DNA of 64,000 nucleotides from Brachypterus glaber (lineage: Eukaryota; Arthropoda; Insecta; Coleoptera; Kateretidae): the NCBI GenBank assembly GCA_958510825.1, contig OY294048.1:23462674-23526673 (forward strand), in the 5' to 3' direction. The translations under genes and the position numbers were made by a program. Positions 32,021 to 41,853 of the stretch are shown in pieces (positions within the stretch are counted from its first letter, which is position 1; each line of letters starts with the position of its first letter). Below the pieces are notes generated by a model. It was not told where the DNA came from. It searched no databases and saw only the letters and a list, made by a program, of their open reading frames with translations.

Positions 32021-33808
32021 ATGCCTATCGATAAGTTTGGTAGACATTATTTGGATGTAAAATATAATTATTCTGAGAAAACAAATTTAATTCGTGCGGA
32101 AACCACACCGGTTGATTCACAAAAGACGATTCCCAACCAAACATTTTTAAATTCTGGAAATAATTATGACATGAAAAATAAAAGAATAATCAATTTAGAA
32201 ATTCCCAAAAACGCATTGGATGCAACTAATAAACATTATGTAGATAAAATCATAACAGAAAAATCCTCTGATTTGGAAACTAAAATAAATAATGATTTTA
32301 CTCAGCAACTAAATAAAAGAATTAGCGGGGGATCATCAGAAGAATCCAGTTCGAAAAAAATTAAAACATTTGAAAAGAAATTAAATGAATTTGTAAAGAC
32401 TAAAGAAAATATTCTAAAAGAAATTCAAAATTTGGCTGAGAAAAGTGTAAACCAAAAAGGGATACTTGATGGTTTTCAAAATAAAGTTACCAACAGTGAA
32501 TTAGTAACTAAGAATATGAATGAAAGACTGGACAAACTCAAGGTTGATTTTGAATCATCTTTAAAAACTATCGGAACAGAAATTCAAAATTTGACTGAGA
32601 AAAGTGTAAACCAAAAAGGGATACTTGATGGTTTTCAAAATAAAGTAACCAACAGTGACTTTTTAATTTAGACTATAGAAAACAAAATAAGTAAACTAAA
32701 AGATGATTTTGAAACGTCTTTACAAACTATTGGAACAGAAATTCAAAATTTGTCTGAGAAAAATGTTGACCTAAATAAAGTAGACAGCAGTGAATTATTA
32801 ACTCAGAACATTAATGAAAGACTGGACAAACTCAAGATTGATTTTGAAACGTCTTTAAAAAACATCGGAACAGAAATTCAAAATTTGACTGAAAAAAGTG
32901 TAAACCAAAAAGGGATACTTGATGGTTTTCAAAATAAAGTTCCCAACAGTGAATTAGTAACTAAGAATATGAATGAAAGACTGGACAAACTCAAGGTTGA
33001 TTTTGAAGATTCTTTAAAAAACATCGGAACAGAAATTCAAAATTTGACTGAGAAAAGTGTTACCCAAAAAGGAATACTTGATGGTTTTCAAAATAAAGTT
33101 ACCAACAGTGAATTAGTAACTAAGAATATGAATGAAAGACTGGACAAATTCAAGGTTGATTTTGAAGACTCGTTAAAAAACATTGGAACAGAAATTCAAA
33201 ATTTGACTGAGAAACGTGTTACCCAAAAAGGGATACTTGATGGTTTTCAAAATAAAGTTACCAACACTGAATTAGTAACTAAGAATATGAATGAAAGACT
33301 GGACAAACTCAAGATTGATTTTGAAGACTCTTTAAAAAAGCGCGCAGAATTAACTGAAAAAATTGAAAAAAACGAACAAATTATGCTAGCTAATAAAAGA
33401 AATATTCAGTATGATAAAATGATTGTCGATTCAAAAATTCAGAAATTATTCTATGAAAGTTTATTTATAATTACTGGTAGTGAAGTTACTGATAAAACAT
33501 TTATTGCTTCACATTATTCGGTAAAATCTACATATTATTTATATAAATTACAAAACTTAAAAGAGATCATTCAGCTTCCTTTCAACAAGGCATTACTAAA
33601 AAAAGTAAAATATAATGGACCTCCTGGTATTGTCATTTTAAATAATGATTATTATTCTACCACCGAGCTTGGTTTAAGTAATTTAAATAGTAGAGACGTT
33701 ACGAAAATTGACACTTTTTCTATTGCAACACTAGATCGTAGGGCGCAAGGGAAGATTTATCTCGAATTACTGTTACTTTTACCCATATATTATGAAAAAC
33801 ACGACTAA
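32021..33808 (+). pseudogene. Fibre-like coiled-coil repeat protein, one in-frame amber stop
   Basis: One 596-codon frame is interrupted only by TAG at 32669-32671. The N-terminus has NLEIPKNALDATNKHYVD, the short 'NL..P....DA.NK.YVD' motif typical of phage tail-fibre attachment regions. Then come six tandem repeats starting at 32411, 32570, 32729, 32864, 33023 and 33182 (53 residues, 159 nt; the third is 45 residues). Each is heptad-like: IGTEIQNLTEKSV, GFQNKV, NMNERLDKLKVDFE. A non-repeated C-terminal domain (about residue 460 on) would be the head. A trimeric attachment fibre is my inference. The next gene overlaps its end by 17 nt. Confidence 0.72.
32411..33340 (+). repeat. 159-nt tandem repeats inside the fibre-like gene
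   Basis: Six units, all but one exactly 159 nt apart. Units 4 to 6 are nearly identical at the DNA level, so they were homogenised or duplicated recently. The shortened third unit is the one that carries the stop codon and the most changes. Confidence 0.9.
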
Positions 33809-34727
33809 TATTAAAGAACAAGTTGTGACTGAACTTCATAAACCAGCCAGAAAAAATTTTAAACGATGTAGGGTTATAATAAAGGGTTTAAATGATTTAT
33901 GGGTTGCCGATCTAGTCGAAATGATCCCATACTCTAAAATAAATAAGGGATATAAATATATTTTAGTTGTCATAAATGCGTTTTCCAAGTTTGTATGGTT
34001 AGAACCTTTAAAAAGTAAAAAGGGCAAAGAGGTTACAAGTGCTATGAAATCTATTTTGTCAACTAACAAAAAAGGTCCTAACAATTTACAAACCGATATG
34101 GGACGGGAATTTTATAACAAGGATTTTAAGCAACTAATGCAAGAATATAAAATAAATCATTACAGTACTTATTCAAATATTAAAGCCTCCATAGTAGAGA
34201 GGGTAAATAGAACATTGAAAAATTTTATGTGGCAAAAGTTTAGCTTACAAGGAAGTTATAAATGGTTGGATATTTTTAAAGATATCGTAAAAAGTTATAA
34301 TAACACTGTACATTCTACGACAGGTTTTAAACCTAAAGAGGTTAATAAAAAAAATGAAAAAGCAATCTTACTAAAGTCCTACAGCTTTCCAAAAAAGGTT
34401 GTAAAGCCGCTTTATAAAATCGGTGACTTTGTTCGAATAAGCAAATACAGAGAGGCCTTTAGCAAAGGATATCAACCCTCCTGGTCCAATGAAATTTTTT
34501 CTATTAAAGAAGTAAAGTTTACAAATCCTCCAACGTATATTCTAGAGGATCAAAGAAAAGAACCAATAAAAGGGCGCTTTTATAAATACGAGTTATCGCC
34601 AGTAAAGTATAATAATGTATATTTAATTTCGAAAATACTACAGACTAAAAATAACAAAGTCAAGGTTTCTTACCTTGGGCTCCCGAAGTCACACGACGAA
34701 TGGATATCCAAAAAAGATTTTGTTTAG
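33792..34727 (+). CDS. Polinton integrase (retroviral type, chromo-like tail)
   Basis: 311 residues, intact. N-terminal ELHKPARKNFKR precedes the rve core. The catalytic triad is Asp in WVADLVEM, Asp in LQTDMGREF and Glu in SIVERVNRTLK (D-D-35-E layout). The C-terminal region VYLISKILQTKNNKVKVSYL...DEWISKKD is chromodomain-like. It would insert the element with a 6-bp stagger, which matches the CTAACC duplication seen. The start overlaps the fibre-like gene by 17 nt. The classical HHCC zinc finger at the N-terminus is not obvious. Confidence 0.92.
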   Translation: MKNTTNIKEQVVTELHKPARKNFKRCRVIIKGLNDLWVADLVEMIPYSKINKGYKYILVVINAFSKFVWLEPLKSKKGKEVTSAMKSILSTNKKGPNNLQTDMGREFYNKDFKQLMQEYKINHYSTYSNIKASIVERVNRTLKNFMWQKFSLQGSYKWLDIFKDIVKSYNNTVHSTTGFKPKEVNKKNEKAILLKSYSFPKKVVKPLYKIGDFVRISKYREAFSKGYQPSWSNEIFSIKEVKFTNPPTYILEDQRKEPIKGRFYKYELSPVKYNNVYLISKILQTKNNKVKVSYLGLPKSHDEWISKKDFV

Positions 34728-34790
34728 ACCTATATTAAGTAAAACAAATATTTTTTTAATTAGTATTTTTTGTGATCGTCAAGTGTAATA

Positions 34791-35186
34791 ATGTCTGATG
34801 CCGAATATTTTGATCTTGTAAACGATATTTTATTGTATTATGAAAATGAAATGGACAAACAACTGTTAAATGAAACGTCTTATTTTCTAAAAACTTGTGA
34901 CTTGAAAATATCGACGGGCCTTAATGTAGCAATAGGGTTTGAGCCATGTTTACAATTAATACAGAACGATCAAACCATTTCTTTATTGGATTTGGACTGG
35001 TATGATTTATTGGATAATATTAAAACTTTGTTGAAAAATAACCAGGACGACTCAAATTTTGAAATTGACCTTTATAATTTAATTAAATCTACAGGGGATC
35101 AAGGCTACTTAAAACTGGAGAAAAAAGAAAAAACTATTACTTTTTTAAAGGCTCTATTGATGAACTTTTATCCTTGCAAAGTTTAA
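34791..35186 (+). CDS. Acidic hypothetical protein (131 aa)
   Basis: MSDAEYFDLVNDILLYYENE... is acidic and predicted helical from its pattern, with no motif I recognise. It is the last plus-strand gene of the virion block, 63 bp after the integrase stop. No signal peptide or membrane segment. Function unknown; the intact frame and the co-directional place argue that it is real. Confidence 0.55.
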   Translation: MSDAEYFDLVNDILLYYENEMDKQLLNETSYFLKTCDLKISTGLNVAIGFEPCLQLIQNDQTISLLDLDWYDLLDNIKTLLKNNQDDSNFEIDLYNLIKSTGDQGYLKLEKKEKTITFLKALLMNFYPCKV

Positions 35187-36663
35187 TTAATTATCGCTTA
35201 AAGTTTTTGAAAAATTTGGATTTTAAATTTTTTTATACTAACTTTTTTTTTCTTCCAATAATTATTTAATGTTTTTAGAATTATTACAATTTTATCCCAA
35301 TGTAATTAAAATAGACTTGGATAAGATAAATTTTATGGATATGTAAAAATAAAAATTGTTAATTAGAAATATTTTTTTTTATTTAAAATCCTTATCGTAC
35401 AAGTAATACAAGTAGTAGTGGTAGTACAAAGTAATACAATAGTATCGTGATAATTCGACCATGAAAAGTTAAAATAAATACATGTACTTTGTAATTGAAC
35501 TTTCCTTAGTCGGATTATCGCAACACTACTGTAGTACAAAATATTATTATTAATTATTATTATTATTATTAATTATTATTATTTTATCGAATCTTAAAAT
35601 TAAAACGATTTCGAAATCCTGCGAAATTGAGACAAACTTGTCAACAGCAGGAAAGCCAAAAATTTTTCGTTTATCTTGTGCTCCATTGCCATCTGAAGTA
35701 GCATGTGCGTGTTTGAACGTTTTCACGGTCTTTTGGCTTGACCTGGTAGGAGTGCTGCGTTACATGGCTATGGAACATAAGATGGAGGAGGAACTCTCAA
35801 TTATTTTTTTTGGACCTCCCCAAGTTTGGTCTTTGCACGGTACAACAAACGATGATAAGCGCAGGGAATGAAGTTGTAGTGAACGATTTCATGGAACTTT
35901 GATTTCAAATTCTATAGTCCGTGAAAGTGAGCGCTACAAATTCATTCCCTGCGCTTATCATCGTTCGTTGAACGTGCAAAGACCAAACTCAGGCTGGTCC
36001 AAAAAAATAATTGAGAGAAACTACTCCATCTTGTGCTCCATTGCCATGTGACGCAGCACGCCTACCAGGCTACGTCAAAAAAACGTGAAAACGTACAAAC
36101 ACGCACACGCTACTTCACATGGCAATGGGGCACAAGATGAAGGAGGAACGTTAGGTGAGTTTTCTGAAAGTTTCTAGAAGCTTCTTATAAAGATGTAAAA
36201 TTAAAAAAATTACACAAAATTATAAAAAATAACTTTGTTTTTTTTTTTAAAAAAGATGCACTTGGATCATCGAAAATAATAATAATGCTGTTCCAAAAAC
36301 AGCATAAAATTAAAAATTCGGGTTAATTTAACCATGGGGTGGTAGCTGCCCGTCAGCAACCACAGGTGAAATTTATTGGCGCCTGGTTAATTCAGGTGTC
36401 GGAAGTTAAAGGGTATACCTTCAAGACACCTGAGAGAGTTTTTGTTCGACTCGGGGTGCCAAACCCTTAATTTCTTTAAAAGGTTGTAAAAGACTAGGTT
36501 ACAAGTGTCCCAGCCAATCAAAGAAAGCCGAGCAAAAACATCTCTAACATTAAAAAGTTGCACTCAAAATCATACCCTAGTAACAAATAACGTTAATTTT
36601 CTACTAGGGTAAGTGTTTTTTTTAATCACTAACCTAAAAAATAAATTGTTATTTTAGTAGATT
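35187..36663. other. Intergenic region of Polinton 1 with a foldback insert
   Basis: No gene. From 35.39 to 35.60 kb it is AT-rich simple sequence (TTATTA runs). The foldback element follows. After it, 36.16-36.66 kb contains GC-richer unique-looking sequence (GGTGGTAGCTGCCCGTCAGC) with no open frame that I can support. The plus- and minus-strand gene blocks converge here, so termination signals are expected, but none is distinctive. Confidence 0.45.
35668..36145. mobile_element. Foldback element inside Polinton 1
   Basis: About 35670-35868 (CTTGTGCTCCATTGCCATCT through GATAAGCGCAGGGAATGAA) is mirrored at about 35955-36143, with a loop of roughly 90 bp. A shorter mirrored pair sits inside each arm (GGAACATAAGATGG / CCATCTTGTGCTCC). 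The arms are near-identical. There are no clear target duplications, so the exact ends are uncertain. Confidence 0.6.
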
Positions 36664-37338
36664 TTAAATTGAAGAAAATCTACTATAAGCACTGTTAAAC
36701 AATTTAAAATGTTGCAGAAATGTTTCATATTTAAAACAGTCTTTAGACTGAAAATTTTCATAATTTTCATAAATACATGATGTTTCGTAATGTTTTTTAC
36801 ACACCATGCAGTGAATATGACCATATTTATGAGAGTGTATATGAATTACTGCTAATTCGTTCACGAAATGCTTTACATCGATGATTACAGGTGAACATCT
36901 CATACAAATAATTAAGCATTTTTGAGATTCACTTATTAATAATAAATAGTTATTACATGATATTGAATGAATTACGTGATAAACCAAATTGGTAAAATTA
37001 ATTTCCACCTCAGGTTTTATAAAATCTGAAACGGTTTGATTAACAGATCCTCGGTGCCAAATACTAGCAACTCCCAATGCATTTGTTTGACCTGCATTCC
37101 ACTTATACTTTAATAAAAGATTTTCAGAAATTTTGTTTTCGAATTCATAATCATAGATACATACGGCAGTCACTACAGTTCTGCTTTCTGGTGCACCATC
37201 AAAGGAATATTCTGCACTGGCTCGAACAGGAAAGTCAACTTCGTCGAAATTTACAAAGTGTTCAGAATTAGTTTCAATATTATCTCCCAAGGTACGTTCA
37301 CGTTCAATTTCATTAGTTAAATTTTCTGGTTCCTCCAT
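36664..37338 (-). CDS. Cys/His-rich hypothetical protein (224 aa)
   Basis: The N-terminal third is acidic (MEEPENLTNEIERERTLG). The middle is beta-like (SAEYSFDGAPESRTVVTAVCIYDYEF). The C-terminal part has clustered Cys/His (CLIICMRC, then HIHSHKYGHIHCMVCKKHYETSC), which could bind zinc. I know no family for it. A T-rich tract ending in AG lies just upstream of the ATG on the minus strand (near 37.36 kb), so a 5' exon or leader intron is possible. It belongs to the right-end minus-strand block with the next two genes. Confidence 0.55.
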   Translation of the reverse strand: MEEPENLTNEIERERTLGDNIETNSEHFVNFDEVDFPVRASAEYSFDGAPESRTVVTAVCIYDYEFENKISENLLLKYKWNAGQTNALGVASIWHRGSVNQTVSDFIKPEVEINFTNLVYHVIHSISCNNYLLLISESQKCLIICMRCSPVIIDVKHFVNELAVIHIHSHKYGHIHCMVCKKHYETSCIYENYENFQSKDCFKYETFLQHFKLFNSAYSRFSSI

Positions 37339-37439
37339 TATTGCCTTAGTTGGTGTTACTAAAAAAAAAAAAAAACCATTAATATTTAGGACTAAATATT
37401 TTTTTATAATTAAAATACCTTTTAAATGTCCTGTAGACT

Positions 37440-37751
37440 TTATTCGAATGTATCAATTTCTACGAAAGCACACTCTCTTCCATTAATAATTTCTGTTTTT
37501 ATTAACTGAATATATAGCTTTCCCATGTGATGTTTATTATAATCAGCTATCGCGTCTGTTGTAAAATTCTCGTAATATTTGCTTGGAATCCAAACAGAAA
37601 AATTCTCCAGATTTGCAACTAAATTTCTTTGTTGAATACCAGTAAATTCGGATATGGTTAAAATTTTATATTTATATCCAGGAACAAGATTAATTGGTTT
37701 TTGGACAGCAGTCGAATTTTGTTTTTTTTCTTTAAGTTTTTGAAAATTCAT
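37440..37751 (-). CDS. Small conserved Polinton protein, OB-fold-like pattern (103 aa)
   Basis: MNFQKLKEKKQ... then GYKYKILTISEFTGIQQRNL, VWIPSKYYENF, ITDYN-like AIADYNKHHMGKLYIQL and AFVEIDTFE. Polinton 2 has a counterpart of almost the same length at 59633-59941 with two stops, so the gene is conserved at the right arm of both elements. The beta-rich layout (Y.I..I..T..G.R.V..L....VWIP) recalls small single-strand DNA-binding proteins; that is a weak inference. Confidence 0.68.
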   Translation of the reverse strand: MNFQKLKEKKQNSTAVQKPINLVPGYKYKILTISEFTGIQQRNLVANLENFSVWIPSKYYENFTTDAIADYNKHHMGKLYIQLIKTEIINGRECAFVEIDTFE

Positions 37752-37759
37752 CTAAAATA

Positions 37760-38985
37760 AAAAAAACATTTACAAAAAAATCTATAACATAAAACAAACT
37801 TTTTTAAAAAAATTAAAAAAATTAAATTTTTTTCAAAAAAATTAAAAAAATTAAATTTTTTTCAAAAAAATTAAAAAAATTAAATTTTTTTCAAAAAAAT
37901 TAAAAAAATTAAAAAAATAAAATTTTTTTCAAAAAATTAAAAAATTTGTTTCTACCCCATTTTAACCCCTTACCCTACCCTGATTTTTATCAAAAATAAT
38001 GCCAGCCTATAATAAAAAAATCAAAAAAATTAAGTCTTCAACTCGAAGCGTTCTTAAGTTATTCAAATTTCGTGAACAATGAAATAAAAAAAAATCTAAA
38101 AAAATAAAAACCAACTTTTTTTAAAAAAAATTACTCAGTTAAATAAATTAAAAAATAAAGTCTTTAGCTCGAAGCGTTCTTGAGTTATTCAAATTTCGCG
38201 AACAACGAAATAAAAAAAAATCAAAAAAATAAAAACCAACTTTTTTAAAAAAATCAAAAAAATAAAAACCAACTATTTTAAAAAAATTTACTCAGTTAAA
38301 TAAATTAAAAATAAAGTCTTTAGCTCGAAGCGTTCTAAAGTTAAATAAATTAAAAAACAAAGTCTTTAGCTCAAAGCGTTCTTGAGTTATCCAAATTTCA
38401 CAAACACACCGAAATTAAAAAAATCAAAAAAAAATAAAAAAAAAAAATTAAATCAAAAAAATAAAGTCTTTAGCTCGAAGCGTTCGAAATAAAAAAAAAT
38501 CATTAAATAAAAACCAACTTTTTTTAAAAAAATTTACTCAGTTAAATAAATTAAAAAATAAAGTCTTTAGCTCGAAGCGTTCTTAAGTTATCCAAATTTC
38601 GCGAACACACACCGAAATTAAAAGAATCAAAAAAATAAAATCAGACAGAAATTTAAAAAATTCAAGCCTTTGGCTCGAAGCGTTCTTGAGTTATCCAAAT
38701 TTTGCGAACACACCGGTCAACCGACAGCGTTCTTGAGTTAGCCAAATTTCACGAACACACACCGAAATTAAAAGAACCAAAAAAATAAAATCTGACCGAC
38801 AGACAGAAATTTAAAAATTCAAGCCTTTGGCTCGAAGCGTTCTTGAGTTATCCAAATTTTGTGAACACACCGGCCAACCGACAGCGTTCTTGAGTTAGCC
38901 AAATTTCACGAACACACACACACACCGAAATTAAAAGAACAAAAATAATTACCGACGAACCGACTTTTAACAAAAAATGCACTTT
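37760..38985. repeat. Low-complexity array around TTTAGCTCGAAGCGTTCTTG
   Basis: An AT-rich interval without genes. First come units of AAAAAATTAAATTTTTTTC, then about eight degenerate copies of TCTTTAGCTCGAAGCGTTCT followed by GAGTTATCCAAATTTCGCGA and CACACCGAAATTAAAA. The unit size varies (about 80-150 bp). The inverse of the core (AAGAACGCTT.GAGCTA) is the dispersed motif seen near 17.53 and 57.69 kb, so the array grew from that repeat family. Confidence 0.8.
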
Positions 38986-39149
38986 TGTTTTAAAAATATT
39001 AGAAAAGATTTTTTTCCTACCTTATAATTTTAGCTTCTACACTAAAAATTACTCACAGAAACTGAGCTTGTGTTCAGAACAATTGATTTTATATGCCACT
39101 TCGTCGTCAATAATTTATATTGAGTGTCCCGAAAAATAAAACTGCACAG

Positions 39150-39656
39150 TTATACTAAATTTTTTAATTCAGTAATTTCATTGGTTTTAAATACATACAA
39201 TTTTTTTCTATTTTTAAAAAAACAAAATAAAATTAAACTAAAACTACAAACTAAAACAAGACATGCAATTTGAAAAACTAGTAAATAGTTAAAATAATAT
39301 ATTTTTTCTTCCAAATTATTATTCCGAAGATTTTTGTTCCATAAAATTGTATTCCAGGGTGTTTGAAAAGTAGTGTCATTTTCAAAAAACAGCATAAGTT
39401 GAAAATTTAAAAAGGTATCATTGTATATTTTTAAATTGTCGGAATCGTCAGTAAAGATATCCATGATATAATCTTCATTGGTCAGAGTTTTTGAGGACAT
39501 TCTTCTGAAGTTTTGCGGCCAATTAGGAGCTTCCAAACGAACATTTATATCACAAGAAGAGGTGGAAGCAATGTACATTTCTCGAACATTAAACGGTTTA
39601 AAAAAAATAAGTTTTGGATTAGCAAAAAAACTTAATAGTAACAGTTCGTTAATCAT
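39150..39656 (-). CDS. Membrane protein of Polinton 1 right end (168 aa)
   Basis: MINELLLLSFFANPKLIFF is a hydrophobic, signal-like N-terminus. Near the C-terminus, about residues 121-147, YFNYLLVFQIACLVLVCSFS begins a clear transmembrane helix, followed by a basic tail (KNRKKLYVFK). The layout is that of a type I single-pass protein with an ectodomain of about 100 residues. No family is recognised and no fusion peptide or cleavage site is evident. It is the gene closest to the right TIR. Function unknown. Confidence 0.55.
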   Translation of the reverse strand: MINELLLLSFFANPKLIFFKPFNVREMYIASTSSCDINVRLEAPNWPQNFRRMSSKTLTNEDYIMDIFTDDSDNLKIYNDTFLNFQLMLFFENDTTFQTPWNTILWNKNLRNNNLEEKIYYFNYLLVFQIACLVLVCSFSLILFCFFKNRKKLYVFKTNEITELKNLV

Positions 39657-40196
39657 GATGTTATCCTTGTAAACATTTATTACGTAATGACTTAATGTCT
39701 TCTGTATCCTTAAATATGTATTTTTGAAACACTCTATACATAAGAATTCTCTAGAACAATTCTAAAAGGTACCATTGCTACCCACGCAATTTTAAGTCAA
39801 CAACAACGACCCACACAGTTTTAAGACGTACCTTTGCTGCCCACGCAATTTTATAAATTATTCCAGATTGAAAACAAAATTACCCACGCAGTTAAACTAC
39901 AATACAAGTAAACAATTAATATTCAAAAAATATTATACACTGTTAAAAATTATAACATTATTTTGTGTCAAATCTAGAAAGCCTGGTAGTACGACACAAT
40001 CAAATTTGGATGTCAACCATGGGTTTGTTTTAGGTACGTATGCGCTGTTCGGTTCCGCGGAACATATTTATGCACACGCCTGTTTTTCGAGAGACGTCTG
40101 TTTTTCGAGAGACGCCTGTTTTTCGAAACAAAGCAATCGTCTGGATAGATACCATGTACAGGGTGGTTTGTTCGGACATATTTTTAGGCGCCGAAC
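39657..40196. other. Right-end spacer of Polinton 1
   Basis: No convincing gene. Three spaced copies of a motif like CCCACGCAATTTTAAG/ACCTTTGCTGCCCACG lie at 39.77-39.90 kb. Two tandem copies of TTTTTCGAGAGACG occur at 40.08-40.13 kb. The open frames across 39868-40224 have no support and overlap these repeats. Confidence 0.4.
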
Positions 40197-40303
40197 AAAT
40201 TTACCTCAACCCGAACCAAAATAAACACATGTAAACTAGAGGAAAAGTGACGTCAACAAATGGGAGTAAGGGAGTGAGCCAGAACTGTCACATTTACACT
40301 ACT
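40197..40303 (-). repeat. Right TIR of Polinton 1
   Basis: 107 bp, the inverse of the left TIR without its two inserts. It ends CATTTACACTACT, and the flank is CTAACC. Confidence 0.9.
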
Positions 40304-40720
40304 CTAACCCCCACCCTAACCCCAGTCCTAACCCCAGACCTAACCTCAGACCTAACCTCAGTCCTAAAACTAGCCTTAGTCATAACCTCAGCCTTAGCTG
40401 ACCACAATTCCTAGATGAAAACAATAATTCCTAACACTGACCCTAACCCCGACCCCTGACCCTGACTCTGACTCTGGTTCTGACTCTGGCCCTGGTCCTG
40501 CCCCTGGCCCTGACCCTGACCCTGACCCCGGTTTTAGCCCTGGCCCTTACCTGCCCTCCACCTAACTCTAAACATGGCACTGACTTTGGCTCTAACCCTG
40601 ACCCTGACCCTGGCTTTGGCCATGACCCTGGTTCTAACCCTGTCTGGCCCTGCTCCCTGCTACCTGGTCCTCCATCTAACCCTGATTCTAACCCTGATCC
40701 TAACCTCTAACATCTTACCC
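40304..40720. repeat. Hexamer array, right part
   Basis: CTAACC, CCTAACCCCAGT, CCTGAC and CCTGGC-type units on the plus strand, in the same orientation as at 20.8-21.57 kb. It is more degenerate than the left part. Together they form one array split by Polinton 1. It ends directly against the first gene of Polinton 2, whose own left TIR is not visible. Confidence 0.8.
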
Positions 40721-40854
40721 ACTATCAACAGCTTTATCCCCTCCGCTCTTAATAGTTTTACCCCCATTCACATTTTATCCTCAAACAATTTTTATAATTT
40801 ATAAAGGAGAGAGATTAGTTGAAGTTTCAATAGTTATTGAAAGCTTATGAAATT

Positions 40855-41056
40855 ATGAAAAGAGTAAAGTTCGACCCCATAACTACCACATATTATTTTA
40901 GTCAGCTTCCTCATGATCTAACAGATTGGGAACAACATGCTAGAGATATATTTTATTTTCAAAGAAGGATTGAAGTAGTTAGTGATACTTTAAATAGATT
41001 ATTAAAATGTAAAATTCAACTCTACATGTCAATTAAAACTAAAATTATTAATTTAA
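40855..41056 (+). pseudogene. Polinton 2 copy of the left-end small gene, disrupted
   Basis: The counterpart of the 21820-22035 gene (MKRVKFDPITTTYYFSQ, DWEQHARDIFYFQRRIE). I take the Met at 40855 as start because it aligns with the other copy. An ATG six codons upstream (40837) is also in frame. The C-terminal end is cut by a MITE inserted at TTAA (41053-41056), so translation now runs into the MITE. Confidence 0.7.
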
Positions 41057-41777
41057 GGGGTCTACCCTCTTTAGACGGGCAAAGATAAGGCTATTTTCAC
41101 GAATTTTTTTGACCGGTATACGTCATAAATATGGACATAAAAAGTGTTAGGCCTAAAAAATACACTATTTGATTACACAAGAAAATTTTTTTTATATTTA
41201 TTTTAATCAGTTTTTATACATAAAAATGAGGGAGAAGACTGGTCCAAAAAAAAAGATGAGTGTGCGCTGTTGATGAAATATCTGGAATGGATGATCTGAA
41301 AAAAAAAAATAGTTTTAGATTCAGTAAGTAAATGGCTATAGCGCATATCATACGATTTTTTTTTTTTTTCAAAAATGACAAAATGGCAGCCATTTTTCGA
41401 AAAAGTACGAAAAATCACGTTTTTTCCGTCGTTCTTTGCCAAAAATAAATAGTTAAACTCAAAATTTCAAAAATCGTATGATATGCGCTATAGCCATTTA
41501 CTTACTGAATCTAAAACTATTTTTTTTTTTTTTTTCAGATCATCCATTCCAGATATTTCATCAACAGCGCACACTCATCTTTTTTTTTGGACCAGTCTTC
41601 TCCCTCATTTTTATGTATAAAAACTGATTAAAATAAATATAAAAAAAATTTTCTTGTGTAATCAAATAGTGTATTTTTTAGGCCTAACACTTTTTATGTC
41701 CATATTTATGACGTATACCGGTCAAAAAAATTCGTGAAAATAGCCTTATCTTTGCCCGTCTAAAGAGGGTAGACCCC
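41057..41777. mobile_element. 721-bp foldback MITE with TTAA duplication (piggyBac-type)
   Basis: TTAA at 41053-41056 and 41778-41781 brackets a near-perfect palindrome whose ends are GGGGTCTACCCTCTTTAGAC and its inverse. The arms are about 320 bp with an AT-rich centre near 41.40 kb. The TTAA target is diagnostic of piggyBac. It has no transposase. The arms are almost identical, so the insertion is recent relative to Polinton 2 decay. Confidence 0.85.
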
Positions 41778-41853
41778 TTAAAGTATTATTGTTTTTTTAA
41801 TTTAAATAATTATAATAATTATTAACAGAAATAAAAAAAGATATAATAATTTA

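Larger units (their letters stand above)
21570..40303. mobile_element. Polinton/Maverick element 1, complete
   Basis: The ends are AGTAGTGTAAATGTGACAG and its inverse, i.e. 5'-AG...CT-3' as in Polintons. A perfect 6-bp duplication CTAACC sits at 21564-21569 and 40304-40309. The element is 18,734 bp, within the 15-20 kb family range. It has the full Polinton core: protein-primed PolB, retroviral-type integrase, packaging ATPase, adenain-like protease and capsid proteins. TIR identity is high apart from two short insertions on the left, which suggests a fairly recent insertion. Several genes nevertheless carry single frame breaks. Confidence 0.93.

Noticed and set aside
36160..36660. Possible host exon in the GC-richer stretch inside Polinton 1
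   Set aside because: Frames are short, there are no convincing splice sites and no recognisable protein pattern.
39868..40234. Two plus-strand ORFs near the Polinton 1 right end
   Set aside because: They overlap each other and short direct repeats, run into the TIR, and have no counterpart in Polinton 2.
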